This document shows, one piece after another, positions 43,917 to 52,359 of a DNA stretch of 64,000 nucleotides. Under the pieces are notes generated by a model. The model had not been told where the DNA came from and did no database searches. It saw nothing but the letters and a program-made list of their open reading frames with translations. Source of the DNA: Hirschia maritima DSM 19733 (GTDB lineage: Bacteria; Pseudomonadota; Alphaproteobacteria; Caulobacterales; Hyphomonadaceae); NCBI RefSeq assembly GCF_000378345.1, contig NZ_KB899544.1, forward strand, positions 310,001 through 374,000. Direction: 5' to 3'. The position numbers were made by a program, and so were the translations under genes. Within the stretch, counting starts at the first letter, position 1. Each line of letters opens with the position of its first letter.

Positions 43917-44216
43917 ATGCTACGTTCAGAACTCATATTGCGTCTATCAGAAGAACGCCCTGAAATTCGTCCTCGTGAAGTCGAGCGGATTGTGGATGTT
44001 ATTCTAGATGAGATCTCAGCGGCCCTAGAGGCTGGCGACCGCGTAGAATTACGTGGTTTTGGTGCCTTTTCCGTTCGTCAGCGTGAAGCGCGAACAGGCC
44101 GTAATCCGCGGACTGGTGAATCAGTTCCTGTTGAAAAGAAATACGTGCCTTTTTTCAAGGCAGGTAAAGAGCTTCGCGCTCGATTGAATAATGGTGAAGA
44201 TCCCGAAGATAGGTAG
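43917..44216 (+). CDS. ihfB: Integration host factor beta subunit IhfB
   Basis: IhfB pairs with IhfA as a DNA-bending protein. From ATG 43917 the protein is 99 aa. It has the HU/IHF fold: [32 protein letters not shown], then [29 protein letters not shown] and [16 protein letters not shown] longer frame from 43881 begins inside the upstream terminator and is rejected. It keeps the conserved rpsA-ihfB order and ends in a perfect terminator. No clear Shine-Dalgarno is seen. Confidence 0.96.
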   Translation: MLRSELILRLSEERPEIRPREVERIVDVILDEISAALEAGDRVELRGFGAFSVRQREARTGRNPRTGESVPVEKKYVPFFKAGKELRARLNNGEDPEDR

Positions 44217-44257
44217 ATCTAAATACCTGACCCGCTAAATTAGTTAAATAAAACGAG

Positions 44258-44293
44258 TACCCTAGTAACATACTAGGGTATTGTTTGTTTTTT
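44258..44293 (+). terminator. Rho-independent terminator of ihfB
   Basis: A perfect 10-bp stem (44258-44267 with 44271-44280, loop ACA) is followed by TTGTTTGTTTTTT. Confidence 0.93.
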
Positions 44294-44366
44294 ACAAAAG
44301 TGTACTTTTTAGAATAATTATGATTCGAGCATGGGGCTGAATCTATTCGAAGAAGGGGTATCGCTT

Positions 44367-44780
44367 ATGGGTATGATTTCCGAATTTAAAGAATTCGCGA
44401 TGAAAGGAAACCTGGTCGATATGGCTGTAGGTTTCATTCTGGGTGGTGCATTTGCCACTGTTGTTAAGTCTCTTGTCAATCAAGTGATTATGCCACCAAT
44501 CGGCATGTTATTGGGTGGTGTTGATTTTTCCAATTTGAAAGTTACGTGGAAAGACGCTGTTGTTGAAAACGGCGAAACTGTCAAAGAGGCTGTTACTTCT
44601 AACGTCGGGGTTGTAATCAACGACACTATATCATTTCTAATAGTAGCATTGGTTGTGTTCCTGGTTGTTAAGGGGATGAACGAAGCTAAAAAGAAGGAAG
44701 AGGAAGCGCCTGCTGAACCGGCTCCTCCTCCAGCTCAAGAAGTACTGCTTTCAGAAATCAGAGACTTGCTAAAGAAATAA
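44367..44780 (+). CDS. mscL: Large-conductance mechanosensitive channel MscL
   Basis: MscL opens under membrane tension to release solutes on osmotic downshock. From ATG 44367 (AGAAGGGG upstream) the protein is 137 aa. It has the amphipathic N terminus MGMISEFKEFAMKGNLVDMAVG, the pore helix FILGGAFATVVKSLVNQVIMPPIG, TM2 DTISFLIVALVVFLVVKGMN and a C-terminal helix (EVLLSEIRDLLKK). Glu/Pro/Ala residues form a linker. It is monocistronic with a terminator at 44825-44853. Confidence 0.96.
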   Translation: MGMISEFKEFAMKGNLVDMAVGFILGGAFATVVKSLVNQVIMPPIGMLLGGVDFSNLKVTWKDAVVENGETVKEAVTSNVGVVINDTISFLIVALVVFLVVKGMNEAKKKEEEAPAEPAPPPAQEVLLSEIRDLLKK

Positions 44781-44824
44781 TCTTAGTTTATAGATCTACG
44801 CATGTAGAGTTTTGAGTAGATTGC

Positions 44825-44858
44825 AGAAGGGCGGCCTTTATGGTCGCCTTTCTTGTAT
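44825..44858 (+). terminator. Terminator of mscL
   Basis: A 12-pair stem with G-U pairs (44825-44836 with 44842-44853) is followed by a short T-rich stretch; T-run weak. Confidence 0.65.
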
Positions 44859-44929
44859 CTATCTCTAAGTATTCTTTGTATACAGATTGAATTTATACTG
44901 CAAAGAACTTGCCCAAGGCATATAACCCA

Positions 44930-45568
44930 ATGAAAACAGTAAAGATTTGTGGCCTTCAAGACAAAGCAATGATTGATGTTGCTTTGGATTCTGGTGCGAA
45001 GCATCTCGGATTTGTGCATTTTGAGAAAAGCCCAAGGCATGTTGAACTAACAGCATTAGATTTCCTCACAGATTATGTGGGGATGAAAGCAATGACTTGG
45101 GTCGTGCTAGCAAAACCTGAATTATCACTTTTGTTGGAGATTGCACGAAACGCTTCAAGTGTTCAGGGGATGCAAATTCATGGAGAATTGCCGATTGAAG
45201 TTGTCCATGAAGTTCGAAAAATACGCCCTGATATGAAATTCATGCGCGCCTATTCCGTTGCGGAGGAAAATGATTTCCCTTCTCAGGAAGACATGAACCA
45301 ATATGATTATGTGTTGTTTGATGCCAAGCCAAAACCTGACGACAAATTGCCGGGTGGAAATGGAACGAGTTTCAATTGGCAGATTATGCAGGGCTTTCAG
45401 GTCGATAAACCTTGGTTCTTGGCTGGAGGCTTAGATGCAGGAAATGTTGATGAGGCCATTTTGCAATCAGGAACGCAAATGGTTGATGTTTCCTCTGGTG
45501 TCGAAAGTGCACCTGGAGTAAAAGATGCTGATCGAATTAGAGAATTTATTGCTGCAGCATTGAATTAA
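44930..45568 (+). CDS. trpF: Phosphoribosylanthranilate isomerase TrpF
   Basis: TrpF performs the Amadori rearrangement of phosphoribosylanthranilate in tryptophan synthesis. From ATG 44930 the protein is 212 aa with catalytic Cys7 (KICG) and a general-acid Asp in YVLFDAKPKP. It also has GGNGTSFNW and PWFLAGGLDAGNV phosphate-binding segments and a DVSSGVESAPGVKD end. The common QLHG is QIHG here. It starts the trp cluster, followed 128 bases later by trpB. Confidence 0.94.
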   Translation: MKTVKICGLQDKAMIDVALDSGAKHLGFVHFEKSPRHVELTALDFLTDYVGMKAMTWVVLAKPELSLLLEIARNASSVQGMQIHGELPIEVVHEVRKIRPDMKFMRAYSVAEENDFPSQEDMNQYDYVLFDAKPKPDDKLPGGNGTSFNWQIMQGFQVDKPWFLAGGLDAGNVDEAILQSGTQMVDVSSGVESAPGVKDADRIREFIAAALN

Positions 45569-45696
45569 AATTGTCGCACAGATTTTAAACGCGACTGTGA
45601 ATTTATATTTTGCTGATTTTGCGTGCAAAAACATGGCGTTTTTTCTCTCTTCGCGCTATCTGACTTTTGTGAATTGGATAAGAAGGATTTTTCGTC

Positions 45697-46911
45697 ATGG
45701 ACACGCGCAATACATGGGATAAATGGCCGGACGAAAATGGACGTTTTGGTGAATTTGGTGGTCGTTACGTTGCTGAAACACTGATGCCGCTTATCCATGA
45801 CCTTGAAAAAGAATATAATGCGGCCAAAGCAGACCCAGAATTTGAAACGCTTTATCGCGGGTTGATGCAGGATTATGTGGGCCGTCCCTCTGCAATGTAT
45901 TTTGCAGAACGCCTGACAGAGCATTTTGATGGTGCAAAGATATATTTCAAACGTGATGAGTTGAACCACACAGGGTCTCACAAGGTAAACAATTGTCTTG
46001 GACAGGTTTTGCTTGCGCTTCGCATGGGCAAGACGCGTATCATTGCTGAAACTGGAGCGGGGCAACATGGTGTGGCGACTGCTACTATTTGTGCTCGCTT
46101 TGGTTTGCCTTGCACGGTGTTTATGGGCGCAACAGATGTAGAGCGTCAAAAACCAAATGTGTTTCGTATGAAATTATTGGGTGCTGAAATTGTGCCTGTT
46201 TCATCGGGTACAGGGACGCTTAAAGACGCCATGAATGAAGCACTGCGTGATTGGGTAACGAATGTGCATGATACCTTCTACGTGATTGGGACGGCGGCTG
46301 GGCCGCATCCATATCCGCAGTTGGTGCGTGATTTCCAATCTGTAATCGGCCGTGAGGCAAAAGCTCAAATTCTGGAGCGTGAAGGACGTTTACCTGATGC
46401 CGTGATGGCGTGTATTGGTGGTGGATCAAATGCAATAGGGTTGTTTCATCCATTCTTAGAAGATGAGGGTGTGCGCCTCATCGGAGTTGAAGCTGAAGGT
46501 TCAGGCATCGAAACAGGTGAACACGCGGCGGCGCTAAATGGCGGTGAACCCGGTATTCTTCACGGTAACCGAACATATCTCCTGCAAGATGATGATGGAC
46601 AAATCATAGATGCGCATTCGATCTCAGCAGGATTGGATTACCCGGGGATTGGACCTGAGCATTCTTTCCTAAAAGATACAGGCCGTGCTCAATATTTAAC
46701 GTGTACGGATAAAGAGGCACTAGAAGCTTTCCAATTGTGCACAAAGCTGGAAGGCATCATTCCTGCGCTTGAGCCTGCTCACGCCATTGCCCGTGTCGGG
46801 GATGTGGCCAAGGAGTTAGGCAAAGATGGTCTGATCATTATGAACCTTTGTGGTCGGGGTGATAAAGACGTATTTTCTGTTGCAGAACATCTAGGAATTG
46901 ATATCGCTTAA
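45697..46911 (+). CDS. trpB: Tryptophan synthase beta chain TrpB
   Basis: TrpB condenses indole and serine to tryptophan with PLP. The 404-aa protein has [15 protein letters not shown] at the start, the PLP-binding Lys96 in [38 protein letters not shown] for the phosphate cup and [10 protein letters not shown]. Start ATG 45697 has AAGGAT upstream. trpA, its usual neighbour, is 1.8 kb away because three unrelated genes lie between. Confidence 0.97.
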   Translation: MDTRNTWDKWPDENGRFGEFGGRYVAETLMPLIHDLEKEYNAAKADPEFETLYRGLMQDYVGRPSAMYFAERLTEHFDGAKIYFKRDELNHTGSHKVNNCLGQVLLALRMGKTRIIAETGAGQHGVATATICARFGLPCTVFMGATDVERQKPNVFRMKLLGAEIVPVSSGTGTLKDAMNEALRDWVTNVHDTFYVIGTAAGPHPYPQLVRDFQSVIGREAKAQILEREGRLPDAVMACIGGGSNAIGLFHPFLEDEGVRLIGVEAEGSGIETGEHAAALNGGEPGILHGNRTYLLQDDDGQIIDAHSISAGLDYPGIGPEHSFLKDTGRAQYLTCTDKEALEAFQLCTKLEGIIPALEPAHAIARVGDVAKELGKDGLIIMNLCGRGDKDVFSVAEHLGIDIA

Positions 46912-47031
46912 ATTTGATCGCTTGACGCTCCTTTGGTCTTGTAGTGAATTGGTTTTCATTAAAGTTATAGCTTTTGCGCCGCGTATTTCTGTGGTGCAAA
47001 TTTTGGATGTGTTTAGCGGGATGATACCACT

Positions 47032-47574
47032 ATGAAAAATTCTTTGATTGCTGTTTCTGCGATTACTTTGATTGCACTTGGTGCATGTGGAGAAAAATCA
47101 GAGCCTGTTGCTGAAGCTCCTTCCGGAAAAGTAGAGCATGATGAACACGGTCACGATGACCATGATCATGACGCTCATGAGCATGAGACAGAAGTGGCAG
47201 TTATCAAAGAGCGTCAAGAGAAGTTTAAAGCTATTGGTGGTTCTTTTAAAAAAATCAATGATCAATTGAAGTCAAATTCTCCAGATCTAGCGGTTATAAG
47301 TGAGGCAGTCAGCGTTGTTGAGCCGCTTGCTTCTGAAATCGATACATGGTTCCCAGCCGGAACAGGGGTGGCTTCGGGAGCGAAGACAGAGGCACTAGAA
47401 GTTATTTGGAGTGATCCAGAAGGTTTTGCGGCTGAAATAGAAAAATTTAGAACAGCTGTAGCTGGACTAAAAGAAGCTGCAGGAACTGAAGATGTTGATG
47501 CGATTACTGCTGCTTTCCGCACAACAGGTGGTACATGTAAAAGCTGTCACGATTCCTACCGTCTAGATGATTAA
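47032..47574 (+). CDS. Cytochrome c'-like lipoprotein with His-rich linker
   Basis: The 180-aa protein has a lipoprotein signal with lipobox LGAC (Cys19), then a His/Asp/Glu-rich linker (residues 34-53, seven His). A four-helix-type domain follows, ending in the heme motif CKSCH (169-173) seven residues from the C terminus, typical of cytochrome c'/c556. Covalent heme and a lipid anchor place it at the periplasmic face. The His cluster could bind metal. Its last codons overlap the cytochrome b561 gene by eight bases, so the two are translationally coupled and probably exchange electrons. Confidence 0.84.
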   Translation: MKNSLIAVSAITLIALGACGEKSEPVAEAPSGKVEHDEHGHDDHDHDAHEHETEVAVIKERQEKFKAIGGSFKKINDQLKSNSPDLAVISEAVSVVEPLASEIDTWFPAGTGVASGAKTEALEVIWSDPEGFAAEIEKFRTAVAGLKEAAGTEDVDAITAAFRTTGGTCKSCHDSYRLDD

Positions 47575-48250
47575 TCCTCCTATCAGTTCATCCTCAAAAG
47601 TATTGATTTGGGATTGGACGATCCGACTATTTCATTGGTTCCTCGTTCTGTTGATTGCCGGCCTTTGGTGGACAGCAGAAGAGGGCATGATGGATTGGCA
47701 TCAGCGTTTTGGTCTTTGTGCGTTGGGTCTAATTGTATTTCGACTTTATTGGGGCGTTGTCGGTTCGTACACAGCGCGGTTTACCAGCTTTGTGAAAGGT
47801 CCAAAGTCCGTAGTTGTTTATCTGCGATCCATATTTAGTGGTGGGCCTTATAAGCCTTCATTTGGTCACAACCCAATTGGTGCACTGAGTGTACTGGCGT
47901 TGCTTGGCAGTGTCTGTGCGCAGGTGACAACTGGATTGTTCGCGGTTGATGTAGATGGTTTGGAGTCTGGCCCACTTTCGCGTTTCGTTGAGTTTGATAC
48001 AGGAAGACTTTTTGCTGAAATTCATGAGCTAACTTTTGATGTTATGCTCTGGCTTGTCGGTTTGCATGTCTTGGCTGTGATTGGATATGTGGTGTTGTTA
48101 AAAGCCAACATTCTCATTCCTATGATAACGGGGCGGCGCGCTGAGGAAAATCAGGAAGTTGAAAGACCTCATGTCTCAGTATCACTTATGAAGGTGGCGG
48201 TTGGAATTCTGCTCTCGTGTGCGGTTGTCTATTTTATTGCAAACGCGTGA
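47567..48250 (+). CDS. Cytochrome b561-family membrane protein
   Basis: The 227-aa protein has four core transmembrane helices plus a C-terminal one. Heme-ligand histidines are likely in RLFHWFLV (helix 1), WHQRFG, FGHNPIGALS (helix 3) and GLHVLAVIG (helix 4). It belongs to the bacterial cytochrome b561 (CybB-type) family that passes electrons from quinone or NADH systems to periplasmic acceptors; a partner cytochrome is encoded directly upstream with overlapping ends. The pair is inserted between trpB and trpA, an unusual place. Confidence 0.87.
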   Translation: MINPPISSSSKVLIWDWTIRLFHWFLVLLIAGLWWTAEEGMMDWHQRFGLCALGLIVFRLYWGVVGSYTARFTSFVKGPKSVVVYLRSIFSGGPYKPSFGHNPIGALSVLALLGSVCAQVTTGLFAVDVDGLESGPLSRFVEFDTGRLFAEIHELTFDVMLWLVGLHVLAVIGYVVLLKANILIPMITGRRAEENQEVERPHVSVSLMKVAVGILLSCAVVYFIANA

Positions 48251-48350
48251 TGATAAGTTTGTGAGATTATTTCCTTTCAAACTTGCTTTATAGTTGAGCC
48301 AAATACAGTTGTAGCATACAAGCTAGGTTCTTCTTTGCTTGAAGGCTCTT

Positions 48351-48674
48351 ATGACACCTGACATCATCCTCATTAGAATTAATTGCCCCGATGATCTGTG
48401 CGCAGCTTCAATTGGCGAAACGCTGATTACAAACAGACTGGCAGGTTGTGTAAATATAGATGGTCCGGTTGAGTCCATCTATATGTGGGATGGTCAATTG
48501 GAGCGTGAAGAGGAGTGGGTGTTGTGGGTGAAAGCACCAGCTGCAAATTTCACTAAAATAGAAGCTCAAGTGATTGATCTACATCCACATGATGTGCCTG
48601 CAATTTTAGCTATGCCTTGCATTGAAGCAAATGCACGTTATGCAGAGTGGCTAACAACAAACACGAAGTCTTAA
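48351..48674 (+). CDS. cutA: CutA1-family divalent cation tolerance protein
   Basis: The 107-aa protein (ATG 48351, GAAGG upstream) has the CutA1 trimeric ferredoxin-like pattern: ILIRINCPDDLCAASIGETLITNRLAGCVNIDG, SIYMWDGQLEREEEWVLWVKA and KIEAQVIDLHPHDVPAILAMP with the WL-type end. CutA is linked to copper and divalent-metal tolerance, although its direct function is debated. The stop lies two bases before trpA, so it is cotranscribed with trpA and sits inside the trp operon. Confidence 0.9.
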   Translation: MTPDIILIRINCPDDLCAASIGETLITNRLAGCVNIDGPVESIYMWDGQLEREEEWVLWVKAPAANFTKIEAQVIDLHPHDVPAILAMPCIEANARYAEWLTTNTKS

Positions 48675-48676
48675 AT

Positions 48677-49501
48677 ATGCCTATATCAAGAATATCAGCA
48701 GCTTTTGAAAAAGCTGAATCCCATAACCGTGCAGCGTTTGTGGCATACATGATGTGCGGTGACCCTGATCTAGATACATCATTTGAGGCAATGAAAGCAT
48801 TGGCAGACAATGGTGCTGATGTGATCGAACTTGGTGCGCCATTTACCGACCCAATGGCTGATGGACCAGCAATCCAAAAAGCAGCGCTTCGTTCCTTGGC
48901 AAATGGTACGAAACTGGCTGATGTATTGTCTACTGCCAAACGGTTTCGTGAAACCAACCAAGATACACCGATTATCATAATGGGATATGCAAACCCAATT
49001 CATAAAATGGGGTATGCTGAATTTGCTAGAGCTGCTTCTGAAGCTGGGGTTGATGGTGTAATCACTGTGGACCTTCCTCCAGAAGAGGACGAAGAATTGC
49101 GCTTAGGCCTAGCAGAGGTTGATTTAGCTGTTATTCGTCTAGCAACGCCAACAACAACTGATGACCGCATGAAAATAGTGGCAGATGGTTCTTCTGGATT
49201 TGTTTATTACGTGTCAGTTGCGGGAATCACAGGTTCAGGAACTGGTGCACAAACAGATATTCAAGCAGGTGTGGATCGAGCTAAAAACGCATCTGGCTTA
49301 CCAGTAGCTGTTGGATTTGGTGTTAAAACGCCTGAACAGGCCGCAGAATTCTCGCGATTGGCGAATGGGGTTGTCGTAGGGTCTGCAATTGTAGAAGAAG
49401 TACGTCTAGCAATTGAAGCTGGTGCACCAGAAGATGCACCAAAACGCATGGGAGCACTTGTGAAAAGTCTCGCAGGCGCTATTGCTACTGGTCGTTCGTA
49501 A
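48677..49501 (+). CDS. trpA: Tryptophan synthase alpha chain TrpA
   Basis: TrpA releases indole from indole-3-glycerol phosphate and passes it to TrpB. From ATG 48677 the protein is 274 aa with catalytic Glu51 and Asp62 (IELGAPFTDPMADGPAIQ), matching E. coli Glu49 and Asp60. YYVSVAGITGSGTG and VAVGFGVKTPEQA are the phosphate-loop blocks. It follows cutA by two bases and precedes accD by 32, keeping the trpA-accD-folC order. Confidence 0.97.
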   Translation: MPISRISAAFEKAESHNRAAFVAYMMCGDPDLDTSFEAMKALADNGADVIELGAPFTDPMADGPAIQKAALRSLANGTKLADVLSTAKRFRETNQDTPIIIMGYANPIHKMGYAEFARAASEAGVDGVITVDLPPEEDEELRLGLAEVDLAVIRLATPTTTDDRMKIVADGSSGFVYYVSVAGITGSGTGAQTDIQAGVDRAKNASGLPVAVGFGVKTPEQAAEFSRLANGVVVGSAIVEEVRLAIEAGAPEDAPKRMGALVKSLAGAIATGRS

Positions 49502-49533
49502 GTGAACTTGAATAGAATTATGGGAGTTACCAG

Positions 49534-50559
49534 ATGAGCTGGCTGACAAATCTGCCACCGGGCCTAAAAAATGTGTTCGGTAAAAAAGATACGCCGGACA
49601 ACCTTTGGATTAAATGTCCTAAATCTGGTGATCTTGTTTACAAGGATGACCTCGAGGCGTCCTTGTTTGTAACGCCAGCTGGAGCGCATTTGCGTGTTGG
49701 TCCTGATTTGCGTTTCAAAAGCATGTTTGATGGTTCTGAATATTCTGAATTAGAATTGCCTGAAGTTGTCAAAGATCCATTGAAATTTAAAGACGATCAG
49801 AAATATGTAGACCGTCTAAAAAAATCACGTGCGAAGACGGGCCGTGAAGATTGTATGGCTGCTGCTGAAGGTAAAATTGGTGGTCAAAATGCTGTTGTTC
49901 TAGTGCAAGATTTTGCTTTCATGGGCGGATCTCTTGGTATGGCAGCAGGAGAAGCATTCATCACTGCCGCTGAACGTGCGCTCGAGACAAAGTCAGCATT
50001 GATTATTTGTACTGCTTCTGGTGGTGCCCGCATGCAGGAAGGTGCACTTTCTTTAATGCAAATGCCGCGCACAACTGTTGCGATTACAGAATTACGTGAC
50101 GCAGGCTTGCCATACATTGTTGTACTAACTGACCCGACAACGGGTGGTGTAGCTGCATCTTATGCGATGATTGGTGATATTCATATCGGTGAACCGGAAG
50201 CAATGGTTGCATTTGCTGGTGCGCGTGTGATTGAGCAAACAATCCGTGAGAAGCTGCCAGAAGGCTTCCAGCGCTCTGAGTTTTTGCGTGAGCGCGGTAT
50301 GGTGGACATGGTAGTAGATCGCCGTGAATTGCCACAAAAACTTGGTCAGATCTTATCTATGTTGATGGGCGGTGAACCTCAGCCGGAAATAGAGCCGGTA
50401 GCTGTTGAGGCAGACACAGCGTCGGAAATTAGCGAAGAAGCTGAAGTGACTGAGGAAACAGCTGCTGAAGAAACTGAAGCTCCAGAAGCTGAAGTAGTTG
50501 AAGAAGAAAAGCCAAAGCGTAAATCTCGTTCTAAGGCTGCACCAAAAAGCGATAGCTAA
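49534..50559 (+). CDS. accD: Acetyl-CoA carboxylase carboxyltransferase beta subunit AccD
   Basis: AccD, with AccA, transfers the carboxyl group from carboxybiotin to acetyl-CoA. The 341-aa protein has the carboxyltransferase core (FMGGSLGMAAGEAFITAAERA, TASGGARMQEGALSLMQMPRT, TDPTTGGVAASYAMIGD) and a Glu/Ala-rich C-terminal tail ending in a Lys/Arg-Ser stretch. The N-terminal zinc ribbon is degenerate: only Cys28 of the four cysteines remains, in WIKCPKSGD, and the second pair reads VTPAGAH. This is my recollection of alphaproteobacterial AccD in general. ATG 49534 has GGGAG nearby. Confidence 0.95.
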   Translation: MSWLTNLPPGLKNVFGKKDTPDNLWIKCPKSGDLVYKDDLEASLFVTPAGAHLRVGPDLRFKSMFDGSEYSELELPEVVKDPLKFKDDQKYVDRLKKSRAKTGREDCMAAAEGKIGGQNAVVLVQDFAFMGGSLGMAAGEAFITAAERALETKSALIICTASGGARMQEGALSLMQMPRTTVAITELRDAGLPYIVVLTDPTTGGVAASYAMIGDIHIGEPEAMVAFAGARVIEQTIREKLPEGFQRSEFLRERGMVDMVVDRRELPQKLGQILSMLMGGEPQPEIEPVAVEADTASEISEEAEVTEETAAEETEAPEAEVVEEEKPKRKSRSKAAPKSDS

Positions 50560-51885
50560 TTGATTGATGCCGACGATAAAACAGTAAATGCGGCGTTGTC
50601 TGCATTTACTGATCCGCGAGGCAAAACTGAGATTCGTTTCGGTTTGGAACGAATTAAACAAGCTCTCGCTATTTTAGGTGATCCCCAGAATAATTTACCT
50701 CCTACCATTCATATTGCTGGTACGAATGGAAAAGGATCCGTTGCAGCTTTTTTGAGGGCAATGGGGGAGGCTGCAGATTTATCTGTTCATGTTTTCACAT
50801 CACCTCATCTCATTCGAGTGAATGAGCGTATCCGTTTAGCAGGACGCTTGGTCACGAATGATGAGCTGATTACAGCTCTCGAAAGAGTGGAAGATACAGG
50901 CACTGATCTTACTTACTTTGAAGCGCTAACAGCAGCTGCGTTTTTGCTGTTCTCTCAGGTAAAAGCAGACCTGTGCATCATCGAAACAGGTGCAGGGGGA
51001 GAGCATGATTCCACGAACGTTATGGCAAAACCAGAGGCTTGTATTATAACAAGTATTGGGCGTGATCACGAGAAACTATTTGGTTTTTCTGACATCACAT
51101 CAATTGCTCGAACCAAAGCGGGGATAATGCGATCTGGCGTGCCTGTTGTGATTGCGGAACAGCAAGAAAATGATGCGGTTCAATCTCTGTTGGAAGCTGC
51201 CAAAGATAGGAATGCTGATGTGATTCTTGCCGAACGCGATTGGCAGGATGGTTTGGATGATAACGCCTTTGTTTTTAAAGATGAAGATGAGCAGGTAAAT
51301 GCGCCTTGGTTAGGTCTTGCTGGGCAGCATCAACGCATGAATGCCGGTGCTGCATGTGCGGCGCTAAGACAATTGAATCTTCCTAGTGTTACAGCTGAGA
51401 CTATGGCGATCGGCTTGAGAGAAGCTAGTTGGCCAGCACGCATGCAAACCTTGAAATCGGGGCCTTTGCAGCAAGCTATCCGCTCGCGTATTATTGTGGA
51501 TGGAGCGCATAATCCTGCAGCAGCTAAAGCAGTTGCGGAGTCCATTTCTGTTCAGATTGAAGCGGGAGAAGAGAAACCCGCAATGCTGATGGCGATGCAG
51601 AACAATAAAGATGCTGATAAGATTATAGGTGCGTTTGCGCCTGTTGTGTCTAGTTTTGTGATGACATCTTTGCCTGCTGACGCGGGACAGGAGGGAGGCT
51701 CTAGCGCTGACCCAAATGAATTGATGAAGATCGCTGAAATGCACAAAGCTAAGGCTCAATCAGCATCCAGTTTAACTGCAGCACTCACCGAATTAGCAAA
51801 GCTTGATTCTGACACAGTATATATCTGTGGATCGCTCTATCTTGCGGGTGCAATACTGACATTGAATAATCAAACGGTTGAATAA
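50560..51885 (+). CDS. folC: Dihydrofolate/folylpolyglutamate synthase FolC
   Basis: FolC adds glutamate to dihydropteroate and folates. The 441-aa protein has IAGTNGKGSVAAFLRAMGE (P-loop near 51-58), FTSPHLIRVNERIRLAG, YFEALTAAAFLLF, ETGAGGEHDSTN and DGAHNPAAA. The only usable start is TTG 50560, directly after the accD stop without its own Shine-Dalgarno, so translation is likely coupled to accD. With folE elsewhere in this window it shares the folate pathway. A bidirectional terminator separates it from trxA. Confidence 0.93.
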   Translation: MIDADDKTVNAALSAFTDPRGKTEIRFGLERIKQALAILGDPQNNLPPTIHIAGTNGKGSVAAFLRAMGEAADLSVHVFTSPHLIRVNERIRLAGRLVTNDELITALERVEDTGTDLTYFEALTAAAFLLFSQVKADLCIIETGAGGEHDSTNVMAKPEACIITSIGRDHEKLFGFSDITSIARTKAGIMRSGVPVVIAEQQENDAVQSLLEAAKDRNADVILAERDWQDGLDDNAFVFKDEDEQVNAPWLGLAGQHQRMNAGAACAALRQLNLPSVTAETMAIGLREASWPARMQTLKSGPLQQAIRSRIIVDGAHNPAAAKAVAESISVQIEAGEEKPAMLMAMQNNKDADKIIGAFAPVVSSFVMTSLPADAGQEGGSSADPNELMKIAEMHKAKAQSASSLTAALTELAKLDSDTVYICGSLYLAGAILTLNNQTVE

Positions 51886-51886
51886 A

Positions 51887-51917
51887 AAAGCCCTACTGAG
51901 CAAATCAGCAGGGCTTT
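51887..51917. terminator. Bidirectional terminator between folC and trxA
   Basis: Arms 51887-51899 and 51905-51917 match at 12 of 13 positions, loop GCAAA. An A-run before and T-rich sequence after let it serve both convergent genes. Confidence 0.85.
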
Positions 51918-51939
51918 GAATTATTTGATTTTGCTTTCA

Positions 51940-52260
51940 TTAAGCAGATTCAGAAATCCATTCTTCAATGCGACTCTTAGACATCGCACCCAGGTGAGTA
52001 GCAGCCACTTTACCACCGTTGAAAATCATCAAAGTTGGTAGGCCACGAACACCAAAACGGCCAGAAGTCATTGGGTTTTCATCAACATTGATTTTGACAA
52101 TTTTAATGTCGCCATCTTTTTCTTTAGCCAATGCTTCAAGGTGAGGGCTAACTTGCTTACATGGGCCACACCATTCCGCCCAAAAGTCCACAACAATTGT
52201 GCCTTCAGCTTGGATTACATCTTCGTCAAATTTGTCGTCAGTCGTGTCAATCACGCTCAT
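51940..52260 (-). CDS. trxA: Thioredoxin TrxA
   Basis: This is the general dithiol reductase. The 106-aa protein has the active site WCGPC (Cys31 and Cys34) in FWAEWCGPCKQVSPH, VDENPMTSGRFGVRGLPTLMIFNGG with the cis-Pro loop, and no signal peptide, so it is cytosolic. ATG 52260 follows GGAGAC. It lies downstream of addA on the same strand (99 bases), an arrangement common in alphaproteobacteria. Confidence 0.97.
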   Translation of the reverse strand: MSVIDTTDDKFDEDVIQAEGTIVVDFWAEWCGPCKQVSPHLEALAKEKDGDIKIVKINVDENPMTSGRFGVRGLPTLMIFNGGKVAATHLGAMSKSRIEEWISESA

Positions 52261-52359
52261 TTTTTGTCTCCATTAGAAACTCTTTGAATTGCAAATAGTG
52301 CATTTTTTCAAAATTAACACCCATGCTGTGTTTCAAACTGAATGAATTTATCTTCACGG

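Noticed and set aside
45565-46149. 194-codon open frame on the minus strand across the trpB start
   Set aside because: It is antisense to trpB and its upstream region; the product has no recognisable motif.
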